A stretch of 64,000 nucleotides of DNA. Source: CAYNRE01 sp964399535. Lineage in GTDB: Bacteria > Planctomycetota > Planctomycetia > Pirellulales > CAYNRE01. The stretch covers positions 48,204 through 112,203 of the forward strand of contig CAYNRE010000041.1 in the NCBI GenBank assembly GCA_964399535.1, read 5' to 3'. Position 1 is the stretch's first letter; the number at the start of each line of letters is the position of its first letter. Position numbers and translations under genes: made by a program. The notes under the pieces were generated by a model. The model did not search any database and had not been told where the DNA came from. It was given only the letters and a program-made list of their open reading frames with translations. Of this stretch, positions 17,361 to 26,759 are shown in pieces.

Positions 17361-18602
17361 ATGTCAATTCGCAAGCGTCGAGGTTTCACCTTGGTCGAGC
17401 TGCTGGTCGTGATCAGCATCATTGGAATGCTGGCCGCCCTGCTGCTCCCGGCGATTAATTCGGCCCGCGAGGCCGGTCGCAGAACTACTTGTATTGACCA
17501 TCAGCACAACGTCGGACTCGCGTTCCATCGATACGAGCAAAGCCGCAACGGCCTGCCGGGTTACGCCAACATTCAGGCCACCTGTGCGTATGTCGACACC
17601 AATGGTGATGGTTTCCTGGATTCGGACGCAGCCGGCGCTGGCGTTGAGCGCATGGCGGTTTGCACCTGGGTGTTTCCGCTGCTGCCCTTCTTGGATCGCA
17701 ACGACATCTTCCAGGCCTATGGTCAGGCGGCTGCGGACGTCAAAGACAACACCAGCCGTAAGGGTGAGCGTCCCTACTTGACGCTGCCCGTCGTGGTCTG
17801 CCCCAGCGATGCCCGGGCGGCCTCGGTGCCCGTGGTGAACGATGTCGACGGGACCACTGAGGCCCCGTCGCCGCTCAGCTTCGTCGTCAACTGCGGCATG
17901 CCCGACATCGCTCGAAACGGGCCCGCGCCGGCATTCCGCGGTGGCGCAAACGTTGGTCAGAGCACGCTGACGGGACCGAACAACCCTGCCGACGTGCAAC
18001 CCAATGGTGTCTTCTTCGACCACTATCCCGACTACGACAGTAACGTCACTCCACCAAGCCTCAGCGGACAGCAAGTCAAGATGGTCCCGATGACCTTCAG
18101 CTACATCTCGTCGAACGACGGGATGTCGTCCACCCTGCTCTTCACCGAGAACACCGACTCGGGCAACTGGAACGAGAGCCACCTGAGCATGCAGCCGCTC
18201 GACAATGAATTCGAGCGAAAGGTCGGCTTCTTCTGGTGGCCGTTGGTGGTGGATCCTTCTAATCCTATCAGCGCACCGACCACACCTGACGCTGGCTCGG
18301 GCAAGTCGGTTTGCAAGATCAATAAAGGCTCGGGCACGGTCGACCTCGAGACTGACCCGACGCACCTAAACTGGTATGCACGGCCGGCCAGCTTCCACCC
18401 GGGTGCCGTGGTCGTAACGTGGTGTGACGGACGCACCACCACGCTCAGCGAAGAAATCGAACTGTTGGTCTATACGCTGCTGATGACCCCCAATGGCAAG
18501 AATTCGACGATTGTCAACGTCAACATGACCACGCCGACCCTGACCACCGGGCCGTCGCCCGCCATCTTCCGGACTACCCCGCTGGACGAAGGCTCGCTTT
18601 AG
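17361..18602 (+). CDS. DUF1559 pseudopilin-type protein
   Basis: A protein of 413 residues of the planctomycete DUF1559 family. MSIRKRRGFTLVELLVVISI is a class III signal: the prepilin peptidase should cut after the glycine before FTLVE, leaving an N-terminal pilin helix. INSAREAGRRTTCIDHQHNVGLA follows, which is the family's conserved linker. The C-terminal part has the family's SFHPGAVVVTWCDGRT motif. CGGAGG lies ten bases before the ATG and a terminator follows the stop, so the gene is a single unit. Planctomycetes carry many such genes; they are thought to form surface or secretion-related fibres, but function is not established. Confidence 0.93.
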   Translation: MSIRKRRGFTLVELLVVISIIGMLAALLLPAINSAREAGRRTTCIDHQHNVGLAFHRYEQSRNGLPGYANIQATCAYVDTNGDGFLDSDAAGAGVERMAVCTWVFPLLPFLDRNDIFQAYGQAAADVKDNTSRKGERPYLTLPVVVCPSDARAASVPVVNDVDGTTEAPSPLSFVVNCGMPDIARNGPAPAFRGGANVGQSTLTGPNNPADVQPNGVFFDHYPDYDSNVTPPSLSGQQVKMVPMTFSYISSNDGMSSTLLFTENTDSGNWNESHLSMQPLDNEFERKVGFFWWPLVVDPSNPISAPTTPDAGSGKSVCKINKGSGTVDLETDPTHLNWYARPASFHPGAVVVTWCDGRTTTLSEEIELLVYTLLMTPNGKNSTIVNVNMTTPTLTTGPSPAIFRTTPLDEGSL

Positions 18603-19127
18603 TAGCCCGTTGGGTTGGCATCTCACCGGGCGGCCGCGCTCGGGGAACTGGTAACCTGGCTGGCGAAAGCTGCGAACCTCCCAACCGAAGGACGACTCCC
18701 TGGGTCCTGGCGACCCAGGGAGTTTTTTTTGCGCGCGGCCGAACCAATGCACCTGGCGGGTCCCGTGCCGCGGGGCGGTAGCCCGGGGCGCTCGCGGCGC
18801 ACCGCCCCGCAGAGTCGCCGTGCCCCGACCTGCCCAGAAACAGGGGGGGGTTCTCGATTTCTTTCTCCTGCGGGCCGCCGGGCGCGTGATATTCTGGCCC
18901 CGTTCTCGCCCGAGAGGTGGGCGGGGAAGGCTCTGCGCCGAAGTTCGCGGCCGCCTTGCCTGTCGAGCCGAAAGAGGTGGCCGATCGCCAGGGCCAGCGC
19001 TTTCGCTGCCCGGTTCGGCCCGTTCAAGGTCCAGTCCCGACTTGATTGGCAAGACGGGCGGGCATGGCCGACAATCGCCCGCCGGGCATAGGCTCGCGCC
19101 CAAACCACGCCCCGAGGAGTTTGCCCG
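18603..19127. other. intergenic with terminator of the DUF1559 gene
   Basis: About 525 bases. Apart from the terminator at 18696-18730 and the ribosome binding site GAGGAG just before 19128, I see nothing supported here. Confidence 0.45.
18696..18730 (+). terminator. rho-independent terminator after the DUF1559 gene
   Basis: CTCCCTGGGT at 18696-18705 pairs with ACCCAGGGAG at 18713-18722 around a short loop, and eight T residues follow directly. It lies about 95 bases after the stop codon. Confidence 0.92.
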
Positions 19128-21404
19128 ATGACCGCCCGTCCTTCGCCCGAGGATTTGGCCGACTTGCGCCGCCGGTTGGGCCAGGTACAGTTCGAGGTGC
19201 AAGACCTGGCTCGGCGCATCGACCGGTTGGAAACGGCCGGCCATGCCGCCGCGGCACCGGACGCAATCTCAGCCCTGTCCGCCGGCGAAGAAGACCTGGT
19301 CGAGGCGGTCGTGGTTGCCCCGCCCGGAGCGATGTCCAAGCCCGCCGCACCGTCGGGGGTTGCGTCGCCTTCGTCCACGTTGCGCCCTGCCCCCGCGGGT
19401 CCGCAGACTTCCGGGCTCGATCTGGAATCGGCGATCGGCACCCGGCTGTTAACCTGGGCAGGCGGGCTGGTCCTTTTGTTTGCGGTGGGCTTTGGGGTGC
19501 ACTGGTGGTGGACCACCTTCTCGGTCCCGCCCGAGCTCCAGGCCACGGGGCTGCACCTGCTGGGACTGGGGTTGATCGTGGGCGGAGTGCTGGCCTCGCG
19601 CCGGCTCGAGTTGCCGCTGCTGGGCCATGGCCTGGCCGGGGTGGGCGTGTTCACGCTCTACGCGGCTGCCCTGGCCACCCTGCGACTTTATCAACTCAGC
19701 AGCGAATCGGCGGCCTTCACCGAGTTTGTGGCGATCACCCTGGGAGCCACGGCCCTGGCCTGCTGGCTGCGCAATCCGCTAGTGATTCTGCTCGGCGCGC
19801 TCGGAGGATACCTGGCGCCCGTTCTCACCACGACCGAAGCGGGCAGCCACGTGGCGCTCTTTCTTTACCTGGCGGCGCTCAACGGCGCGTTGCTGCTCAC
19901 GGCCGTACTGATGCGCTGGCCTTGGCTCAAGCCCATCACCTTTTTGGCGACCGCGGGCTATTTCTTCCTTTGGTTTGCCTCGGATTACAGCGAGGTGCAT
20001 CGCACCAGCACCGCCTGGCTTTTGGCCCTGCATGCCGCCCTGCTCTGGTTGTCGGCCGCGGGCCCCGCGCTGCTGACCGGCCGCCCGAGCACATTTTTCG
20101 ATCAGGCAACCGTTTCGGCGGCGGCCATCAGTTTTCTCATTGCCCTCTGGGGCATGTATCACGAGGTTCCCGACCAGCACCTGGGGCTCGTGGCCTGGTG
20201 CCTGGCCGCCGGGCACGGCTTGGCCTGCCAGGCCGCTCGCCGCCGCTTGAGCGACGAACCGGAAGACCGGCTCGTAAGGGTACTGCTTGCTCTCACGGCC
20301 GTGTTCCTGGTCTGGGCCGTGCCGCTTAGTCTCGACGACTGGCGCTACCTGGGGCTGCTCTGGTGCGCCGAGGGCCTGGTTTTCACCTGGGTCGCCGTGC
20401 ACTACCACGATGGGCAATTTCGCGCCGCTGGTTTGGCGGCCCTGGCGCTGGGGCTGGCGCGCATTCTGGGGGCCGACTACTTGCCGGCCGGCCAGGCCCC
20501 ACCCGACGCCTGGCTCACCTATCGCCCCTGGTGGACCATGCTGGGCGGCGCCGTGCTGACCGCGCTGGCCGGTTCAGCCTCCTGGTGGATGCCCGGTAAA
20601 GGGGCGCTTTCCGAGCGACAACAAGCAACCAACCGAGCCCTCGGGGCAGTTTTGCTGGCATCGGCCAATGTCATGCTTCTGTTGGCCCTGACTTGCCTGT
20701 GGCGCGACCGAACGCTGCTGATGTTGTGGACCCTCGATACCGCGCTGCTCTGGGCCGCCGGGTTCGCCCTGGGCCGGGCACCGGTCCGGTGGTATGCCTC
20801 GGGCGTGGCCGCACTGGGGTGCGGACTGTTGGCGCTGTCGCTCGGCGATCGGGTGACGGAACCGTTTCGGCTGATCGGCAACGACCGGTTCGCCAGCCTG
20901 GCGCTGTTGGCACTGGCCTGGGGGGGCGCGGGCTGGTGTTATGCTCGCTTGCCCTCGCAAGGCCCTCCGGCCGGTTCGCCGAACACCGAGCGCTACTTGC
21001 ACGTGGTTTGGGGGCTGGCGGCGCATCTGGTGCTGGTGTTCGCCATGTCGCTCGAGATACACGGCTGGTTTCGCCAGGCCCAGGCCACGGGCGAGCACCC
21101 TTTCGCCAACATGCGAATGGCCGAGCTGGCAAGCTACTCGATTCTTTGGGCCGTTTACGCCGCCGGGCTGGTGGCCGCGGGCTTTGCTACCCGGTATCCG
21201 CTGTACCGGCTGCTGGGGCTGGTGAGCTTCGGCCCCATTCTGCTGAAGGTGTTCCTGGTCGACCTGGCCCAACTGGAGCTCTTGCCCCGAGTGCTGGCCT
21301 TCAGCGTACTGGGGGTTATGCTGCTGGGCACTTCGGTCTTGTACCAGCGCTTCGCCGTTCGGGCCGCCCGGCAGACGGCGGTGGCATCCCAGGCCGATTC
21401 CTAG
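19128..21404 (+). CDS. DUF2339-family polytopic membrane protein
   Basis: An inner-membrane protein of 758 residues. A short N-terminal coiled coil (LRRRLGQVQFEVQDLARRID) and a Pro/Ala linker precede SAIGTRLLTWAGGLVLLFAV at about residue 105, the DUF2339 signature where an amphipathic helix leads into the first membrane span. About twenty hydrophobic segments follow, with LRNPLVILLGALGGYLAP matching the family's conserved 'fgGGfltP'-type loop. Family function is unknown; cell-envelope roles have been suggested. GAGGAG precedes the ATG at good distance. Flanked by a DUF1559 gene and purD with no sign of an operon. Confidence 0.88.
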   Translation: MTARPSPEDLADLRRRLGQVQFEVQDLARRIDRLETAGHAAAAPDAISALSAGEEDLVEAVVVAPPGAMSKPAAPSGVASPSSTLRPAPAGPQTSGLDLESAIGTRLLTWAGGLVLLFAVGFGVHWWWTTFSVPPELQATGLHLLGLGLIVGGVLASRRLELPLLGHGLAGVGVFTLYAAALATLRLYQLSSESAAFTEFVAITLGATALACWLRNPLVILLGALGGYLAPVLTTTEAGSHVALFLYLAALNGALLLTAVLMRWPWLKPITFLATAGYFFLWFASDYSEVHRTSTAWLLALHAALLWLSAAGPALLTGRPSTFFDQATVSAAAISFLIALWGMYHEVPDQHLGLVAWCLAAGHGLACQAARRRLSDEPEDRLVRVLLALTAVFLVWAVPLSLDDWRYLGLLWCAEGLVFTWVAVHYHDGQFRAAGLAALALGLARILGADYLPAGQAPPDAWLTYRPWWTMLGGAVLTALAGSASWWMPGKGALSERQQATNRALGAVLLASANVMLLLALTCLWRDRTLLMLWTLDTALLWAAGFALGRAPVRWYASGVAALGCGLLALSLGDRVTEPFRLIGNDRFASLALLALAWGGAGWCYARLPSQGPPAGSPNTERYLHVVWGLAAHLVLVFAMSLEIHGWFRQAQATGEHPFANMRMAELASYSILWAVYAAGLVAAGFATRYPLYRLLGLVSFGPILLKVFLVDLAQLELLPRVLAFSVLGVMLLGTSVLYQRFAVRAARQTAVASQADS

Positions 21405-21606
21405 CCCCGCGTGGGCGTTCGGTTTCAGGCCAGCTCTCCCGCTGCACGGAGCCCTGGCCTCCTGGGACGCCAGCCGAAGTCGAGAGGCACCTGCCCGGGG
21501 GGCCGCTAGCCGCCCGCTCCCCGCAGGCTTTAGAATCAGGCCTGTCCCCAGCCGATGCCTGGCCTGCGCCGGATCGTCGCCGTTTTTCCCGCGGAGATTT
21601 GTTCAA

Positions 21607-22914
21607 ATGAAGGTGCTGGTCGTTGGCAGCGGCGGGCGCGAACACGCCCTGGCCTGGAAGATTCGCCAAAGCCCCCGGGTCGAGCGGGTGTTCATCGCGC
21701 CCGGCAACGCGGGCACGGCCGAAGAGGGGGAGAATGTCGACATCTCGCCGACCGATTTTCCCCGCCTGATCAAGTTCGCCCAGGCCGAGGCGATCGGTCT
21801 GACCATCGTGGGCCCCGAAGCCCCGCTCGTGGCCGGCATTGTCGACGCGTTCCAAGCTGCCGGGCTGCGGGTGTTCGGCCCCACGCGCGCGGCGGCCGAG
21901 TTGGAAGGCAGCAAGGTGTTCTGCAAGAACCTGCTTCGCCAGGCCGATGTGCCCACGGCCGACTACCAAGTGTTTCGCACCGCCGAGAGCGCGGAAACCT
22001 ATCTCCGCGACCGCGAGGACGTGCCCGTGGTTGTGAAGGCCGACGGCCTGGCGGCGGGCAAGGGGGTCATGGTCTGCGGCAATCGGGCCGAGGCGATCGA
22101 GGCCGTGGGCCGCATCGGGCGCGACAAGGAATTCGGCGTCGCCGGAAACCAGATCGTGATTGAAGAGCGGCTCGATGGCCCCGAGATCAGCGTGCTGGCC
22201 ATCACCGATGGCCGAACCATCATCACGCTCTCGCCGGCCCAAGACCATAAACGGGCTTACGATGGCGACTTGGGCCCCAATACCGGCGGCATGGGGGCCT
22301 ATTCGCCCACGCCGCTGGCCGATGCGGCGCTGCTGCGAACGATTGAGGAGCGGGTGCTGGTGCCCACGGTCCACGCCATGAAGCGGGCTCGGCGGCCGTT
22401 CCGCGGCTGTCTGTACGCGGGGCTCATGCTCACCCATCAGGGGCCCAAGGTGCTGGAATACAACGTCCGCTTCGGCGACCCCGAGTGTCAGCCGATTATG
22501 ATGCGGCTCAAGACCGACCTGGTCGATCTTTGCGACGCCGTGGTCGACGGCCGGCTGGACGAGATTGAACCGCCGGTTTGGGACCCTCGGCCGGCACTTT
22601 GCGTAGTGATGGCCTCCGACGGCTACCCCGGTACCTACGCGCGGGGGCGAGAGATTCGCGGCCTGGAAGCTGCTGCCGAAACCGCCCAGGTCAAGGTGTT
22701 TCACGCCGGCACGCGCCGCCAGGGAAACCAGGTCGTAACCGACGGCGGTCGGGTTCTTGGCGTAACCGCCATCGGCGAAAGCATCTCGCAAGCCAAGCTG
22801 CAGGCCTACACCGCCATCAAGCTAATTCGCTGGGACGGCGCCTGGTGTCGCAAAGATATTTCCGACCGCGCCTTGGCCGATGCGGCGCTGCTTAACGCAC
22901 CGGCCAGCCGCTGA
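21607..22914 (+). CDS. purD: phosphoribosylamine--glycine ligase
   Basis: A purine biosynthesis enzyme of 435 residues, joining glycine to 5-phosphoribosylamine with ATP. MKVLVVGSGGREHALAWKI is the hallmark N-terminus, GPEAPLVAGI and VKADGLAAGKGVMV belong to the ATP-grasp fold, and GDLGPNTGGMGAYSP and LEYNVRFGDPECQ are PurD signatures. The length is normal for the family and no key residue appears missing. GCGGAGATTT just upstream may be the ribosome binding site. No other pur gene is nearby. Confidence 0.97.
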   Translation: MKVLVVGSGGREHALAWKIRQSPRVERVFIAPGNAGTAEEGENVDISPTDFPRLIKFAQAEAIGLTIVGPEAPLVAGIVDAFQAAGLRVFGPTRAAAELEGSKVFCKNLLRQADVPTADYQVFRTAESAETYLRDREDVPVVVKADGLAAGKGVMVCGNRAEAIEAVGRIGRDKEFGVAGNQIVIEERLDGPEISVLAITDGRTIITLSPAQDHKRAYDGDLGPNTGGMGAYSPTPLADAALLRTIEERVLVPTVHAMKRARRPFRGCLYAGLMLTHQGPKVLEYNVRFGDPECQPIMMRLKTDLVDLCDAVVDGRLDEIEPPVWDPRPALCVVMASDGYPGTYARGREIRGLEAAAETAQVKVFHAGTRRQGNQVVTDGGRVLGVTAIGESISQAKLQAYTAIKLIRWDGAWCRKDISDRALADAALLNAPASR

Positions 22915-23084
22915 ACGGCCGCCCGCCAAGGCGCTAATTCGCGTGTCGGGCGCGTTAGGTCCGGCAGTTTGGCCGCGGCCCGCACGCGGCGGTTGATTGC
23001 CTATTTGGTCGGCAATCGCTATCAGTAATGTTCGTCTCGCGGAGCTTTTCCGCGATCGGCCCGTCTTGCAAGAGAGGATTCTCC

Positions 23085-24272
23085 ATGCGGCGGTTGCTGA
23101 CCACGTTGTGTCTGGGATGGGGGCTATCGGGCTGTTGGCAAAGCGAGCTCCATCCGCCAGTGCGGCTGGAGGCCAGCGGAGAGCTGATACACGTCGAAAG
23201 CCCCGGTTATGCGGCCCCCTGCTGGGCCGATGCCGACGGAGACGGCCGAGAAGAGCTGTTAGTCGGCCAGTTTGCCGGCGGCAAGATCAAGCGCTACCGG
23301 CACCTGGGCGAATTGCGTTTCGCGGGCGGCCAGTGGCTCGAAGTTGCCGGCGAGCCGGCCGAAGTGCCCGGGGTTTGGTGATGCACCAGTTCGACTCCAC
23401 AGTTAGTGGACCTCGACTCCGACGGTAAGCCAGACATCCTCTCCGGCTCCTATTCGCGCGACGGTACGCCCATGGCCGGGCTATTCCAAGTGCTTTGGGG
23501 CCAAGGCAAGGGCGAATTCTCGCCAGCCGAGCCCCTCAATGGTTCAGACGGGAACCCGCTGCTGATTCCTCCGACGAGCGATTGCGACGTCGAGAGCATT
23601 TGTACGCGCCCCATGGCGGTCGACTGGAACGCCGACGGGCTGTTGGACCTGATCTCCGGCAATTTCCGCGGCAGCTTTTATTGGTTCCGCGGTGAGGAGC
23701 CGGGCAAGTTCTCGCCGCAACCCGAAGCCATTCTGCTAAATGGCCAACCGCTAGCCGTAACCGGTGCCCACAGCGATCCGTTTCCGATCGACTGGGACGG
23801 AGACGGCGACCTCGACCTGGTGAGCGGCGCCTCGCAGGGGGGCGTTTACTGGTCCGAGAACCAGGCCGGCGCCGGCCAGGTTCCCCAGCTCAGCGCGTTT
23901 CAGACGCTGATCGAACCCGGTCCGCCACTTCCCTATGGAGAACCCATCGCCGAAGCTGAGCTGACCGGTCCGACCCAAGCAACGCGCGTCTGGGTTACCG
24001 ACCTCGATCGCGATGGCCGGCTCGATCTGCTCGTCGGCGACAGCGTGACGCTCGTTGCCCGGGTCGCTGGCCTCAGCGACGCGGAGTATGCCCGGCGCCG
24101 CGATGCTTGGCAAAAAGATTACGACGTCGCAATTGCCGAGTTTCAAGCCGCTACGGGCGATGAGGAGAAAACCCGGGCGGCCCAGGAACGCTTCAGCGAG
24201 GTGTACGCAGCTCGATCGCGCCTCTTCGTCGAGAAGCGCACCGGCTATGTGTGGTTCTACCGGCGGAAGTAG
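23085..24272 (+). pseudogene. FG-GAP/VCBS-repeat lipoprotein interrupted by an in-frame TGA
   Basis: A 396-codon frame with ATG at 23085 (AGAGAGGA upstream) and a lipobox LSGC (C17), so the product would be a lipoprotein. Codon 99 is TGA at 23379-23381, yet the same frame continues with clear homology-type sequence: DADGDGREELLVGQ before it, and VDLDSDGKPDILSGSYSRDG after it, followed by further calcium-binding FG-GAP/VCBS repeats (WNADGLLDLISG, WDGDGDLDLVSGAS, LDRDGRLDLLVGD). Translated as two pieces they are 98 residues and, from a GTG at 23406, 288 residues. Either a recent nonsense mutation, a sequencing error, or UGA read as selenocysteine would explain this; see the hairpin entry. It follows purD by 170 bases. 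Confidence 0.8.
23379..23416 (+). promoter_or_regulatory. in-frame TGA followed by a SECIS-like hairpin (speculative)
   Basis: TGA at 23379-23381 is followed after nine bases by a hairpin: TCGA (23391-23394), TCCAC (23396-23400), loop AGTTA, GTGGA (23406-23410) and TCGA (23413-23416), with small bulges. Bacterial SECIS elements are hairpins placed directly after the UGA with the apical loop around 20 bases away and a G-U in the loop; here the loop is 20-24 bases away and reads AGUUA. This could be chance. Confidence 0.25.
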
Positions 24273-24386
24273 TCGGCCGACGAAAAGCAGCGATCCAGCG
24301 GCCGGTCGCCAGAGGATTTCGGGGGCATCCCGACGCGATCACGGGGGGGAAACGCGCCGAACGCAGCTGCGTGGGCCGCTCGATGG

Positions 24387-25244
24387 CTACGGCGCCTGAT
24401 AGCTGACCGGCTGCACCGCCGCGTCGCGATGAACCGTATCCTCGGCCACCAAGGCCGCGGGGAACTGGCGCTCGATCGGCGGCAGCCGCCGCAACCGCTC
24501 GCTCGAGTCGGCGGTCGCTAGCGCCCGTAGCGGCTGCCCCGGCCGCCCGGCAGCGGCCAGCGTACCGGGCGAACCGATCCGCGGCATCGCGGGGGCCCCG
24601 GGCCAAAGCGCGGCTTCCAGCTCAGTGTCTTCCGCCGGCACGAACGAGGCCAGTTGCCCCTCCATTCTCGCTCGATCCGAAAGCGTGGCCAGCTCGCTGC
24701 TGACCGGCCAGGGTTTTCGCACCCGGCGGCCGTCGAGATCGACCGTAAGCAGCCCGCTGCCCGAGGTGGTGCTCGCGGGGCTGAAATAGCCGGCTCGCTC
24801 CAAGCGAATGAGCAGGGCGTCGATGTCGGTCCGGGGAACGTCGCAGAGCCAGGCCTCTTCCACGCGTTTGCCCCATTGGATACCGGGCAGACGCCGATCG
24901 GCCTGGTGGGTCCAGCCCAGCAGCCGGCCCTTCCAGCCCGTGGCCGGTTCGGCCTCGACCTCCGGTTGCGGCGGGCTGATGACCACCAGGCTCACCTGGG
25001 CCCAGTCGGGGCGACCGTCGGGATGCGGCGAACGAACGATAAGCCGTTCACGTGGGCAACTGGCTACCGTGGTCGCCGCTTCGGCGGAGCCGGTCGAAAC
25101 TGGCTCCAAAACTCGGTCGTAGGTCAACGTGGCCGATTCGTACAGATCGCTGGTCGAAGTGCTTTGCACCACGGGAGTGTGCAAGGCAGCGCAACCCGTG
25201 AGCGCCAGTCCCCAAAGCCCCCACCATGTGTGGCGGCGATCCAT
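24387..25244 (-). CDS. lipoprotein of unknown function
   Basis: A protein of 285 residues. The ATG at 25244 is chosen because a purine-rich G run lies just upstream and it yields a compact signal peptide MDRRHTWWGLWGLALTGC with a lipobox LTGC (C18). The upstream part of the frame (to 25319) has no signal-like features. The body has no domain I recognise; segments PDWAQVSLVVISPPQPEV and VPRTDIDALLIRLERAGYF suggest alternating strands and a helix. The C-terminal 70 residues are Ala/Pro/Arg-rich and probably disordered. Convergent with the FG-GAP gene, and 135 bases downstream of the P450 gene on the same strand, so it may be co-transcribed with it. Confidence 0.75.
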   Translation of the reverse strand: MDRRHTWWGLWGLALTGCAALHTPVVQSTSTSDLYESATLTYDRVLEPVSTGSAEAATTVASCPRERLIVRSPHPDGRPDWAQVSLVVISPPQPEVEAEPATGWKGRLLGWTHQADRRLPGIQWGKRVEEAWLCDVPRTDIDALLIRLERAGYFSPASTTSGSGLLTVDLDGRRVRKPWPVSSELATLSDRARMEGQLASFVPAEDTELEAALWPGAPAMPRIGSPGTLAAAGRPGQPLRALATADSSERLRRLPPIERQFPAALVAEDTVHRDAAVQPVSYQAP

Positions 25245-25379
25245 GCCCCACCCCCCCTCGGTTCGGCCCCGCGGCGGCGGCCGGGAATCGGCCGCGCTGC
25301 CCCAAAGGCCCCACCCCACCTAGTCATCCGAAAAACTAGGGTCCCTAGAATCGGTATCGACGTCGCGATCGGCAAATCT

Positions 25380-26759
25380 TCAATTTCCCGCGGCGACCGG
25401 CAGGGGCCGATCGAGCGGCTGGTGTGCCAACCAGCGCAGCCGAACTCCGCCCCGAGGTCGAACCGCGACCAGCGGCTCGGCCTCGACGGGCCCCTGACCC
25501 GCGGCCAGCTCGACCCGAAACCGCTGCAACCCCGTGGCCAGGGTCAGGGCCATCTCCTGGGTTGCCAATTGGCTGCCGACACACAGGTGGGGCCCACCCC
25601 CGAACGGTAAGTAAGCGTACTGGGGCCAGTTGGGCGCCGCGAATCGCTCGGGCCGGAACTGGTCTGGTTCGGTGAAGTATTGCGGCATTCGATGCATGGC
25701 GTAGGGTGAAACGTAAACCCAACTCCCCTTGGGAATGGTGTACTGGCCAAGGGCCACGTGTTGCGTCGCCCGGCGCACAAACAGAATCCAGGCCGAGGGG
25801 TAAAGCCGCAACGTTTCTTTAATGGCGTGGTCGAGGTGCACCAGCCGGGGAACATCGGCCGGCTCGACGGGCCGATCGCCCACGACCTGGCGGAGTTCGT
25901 CGATCAGCGCCTGCTGCTGCGCGGGGTGGGTGGCCAGCAAGTACCAAGCCCAGGAAAGGGCCGCGGCCGTCGTGTCGTGGCCCGCATTCATCAACGTGAC
26001 CGCTTCGTCGCGAACCTCTTTTTCGCTCAGCCCGCGACCGTCTCCCTCGTCGTCGACGGCGCTGAGAAGCAATGAGAGCAAATCGCCCTCGTCGCGGCCC
26101 GAGGCCTGGCGCTGGCGAATGACCCGCCAGATTACCTCGTCGAGCGCGGCGATGGCTTGGCGCTTTTGCCGGGCACTGGGCACCGGCGCCCAGAGGGGCC
26201 AATGCCAGAGCTGGCCTGCCTCGCGGGTAAAGATCCGCGAGAGCACCTGCACCGCCTCGCCCAGCCGGGGCGCATCGCTGCGAACGTCGATGCCAAACAT
26301 GGTTTGAGCGATGACCTCCAGGGTCAATTGCGTCATCGTCTCGGTGATTTCCAGTTCCTGGCCCGAGTGCCACCCGCCGATCATGCGCCGCGCGAGCCGG
26401 GTGGTGGTGTCGGCATAACCCACCATCCGCTGCGGGTGAAAAGCCTTCTGCACGATCCGCCGCTTCCGCAGCCAGGCCGGCCCCTCGGTGGTGAACACGC
26501 TGCTGCCATCGACCTGGGAGAACAGCTTCATAAACGCCGGCAGCTTGAGCAGGCTCTTGCTATGCGTGACCAGAACCTGGCGAATCAACTCGGGCTCGTT
26601 GACGAAATACAGCCGCTGAAAACCCAGCCGCACGTGGGCCAAGGGGCTGTAATCGCGAGCGATTCCGGTCAGCAGTTCCAGCGGCTGCTCGCGAAACTGG
26701 CGTACAAAGCGGGTTCCAAACAGCCCAGCGGGTGGGCCCGGCGGCACGGAGGGGGTCAT
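25380..26759 (-). CDS. cytochrome P450
   Basis: A soluble bacterial P450 of 459 residues; it would activate oxygen with a thiolate-bound heme to hydroxylate an unknown substrate, needing separate redox partners not seen here. All signatures are present: AGHDTT in the I helix (259-264), ETLR (E315, R318) in the K helix, the FRPERF segment, and heme loop FGGGPHLCVG with axial C393. The overall sequence resembles CYP110/CYP4-like bacterial members. The ATG at 26759 overlaps the stop of tetR (ATGA), so the two are translationally coupled. The frame extends to 26888 inside tetR, but that part is not P450-like. Control by the adjacent TetR is likely. Confidence 0.95.
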   Translation of the reverse strand: MTPSVPPGPPAGLFGTRFVRQFREQPLELLTGIARDYSPLAHVRLGFQRLYFVNEPELIRQVLVTHSKSLLKLPAFMKLFSQVDGSSVFTTEGPAWLRKRRIVQKAFHPQRMVGYADTTTRLARRMIGGWHSGQELEITETMTQLTLEVIAQTMFGIDVRSDAPRLGEAVQVLSRIFTREAGQLWHWPLWAPVPSARQKRQAIAALDEVIWRVIRQRQASGRDEGDLLSLLLSAVDDEGDGRGLSEKEVRDEAVTLMNAGHDTTAAALSWAWYLLATHPAQQQALIDELRQVVGDRPVEPADVPRLVHLDHAIKETLRLYPSAWILFVRRATQHVALGQYTIPKGSWVYVSPYAMHRMPQYFTEPDQFRPERFAAPNWPQYAYLPFGGGPHLCVGSQLATQEMALTLATGLQRFRVELAAGQGPVEAEPLVAVRPRGGVRLRWLAHQPLDRPLPVAAGN

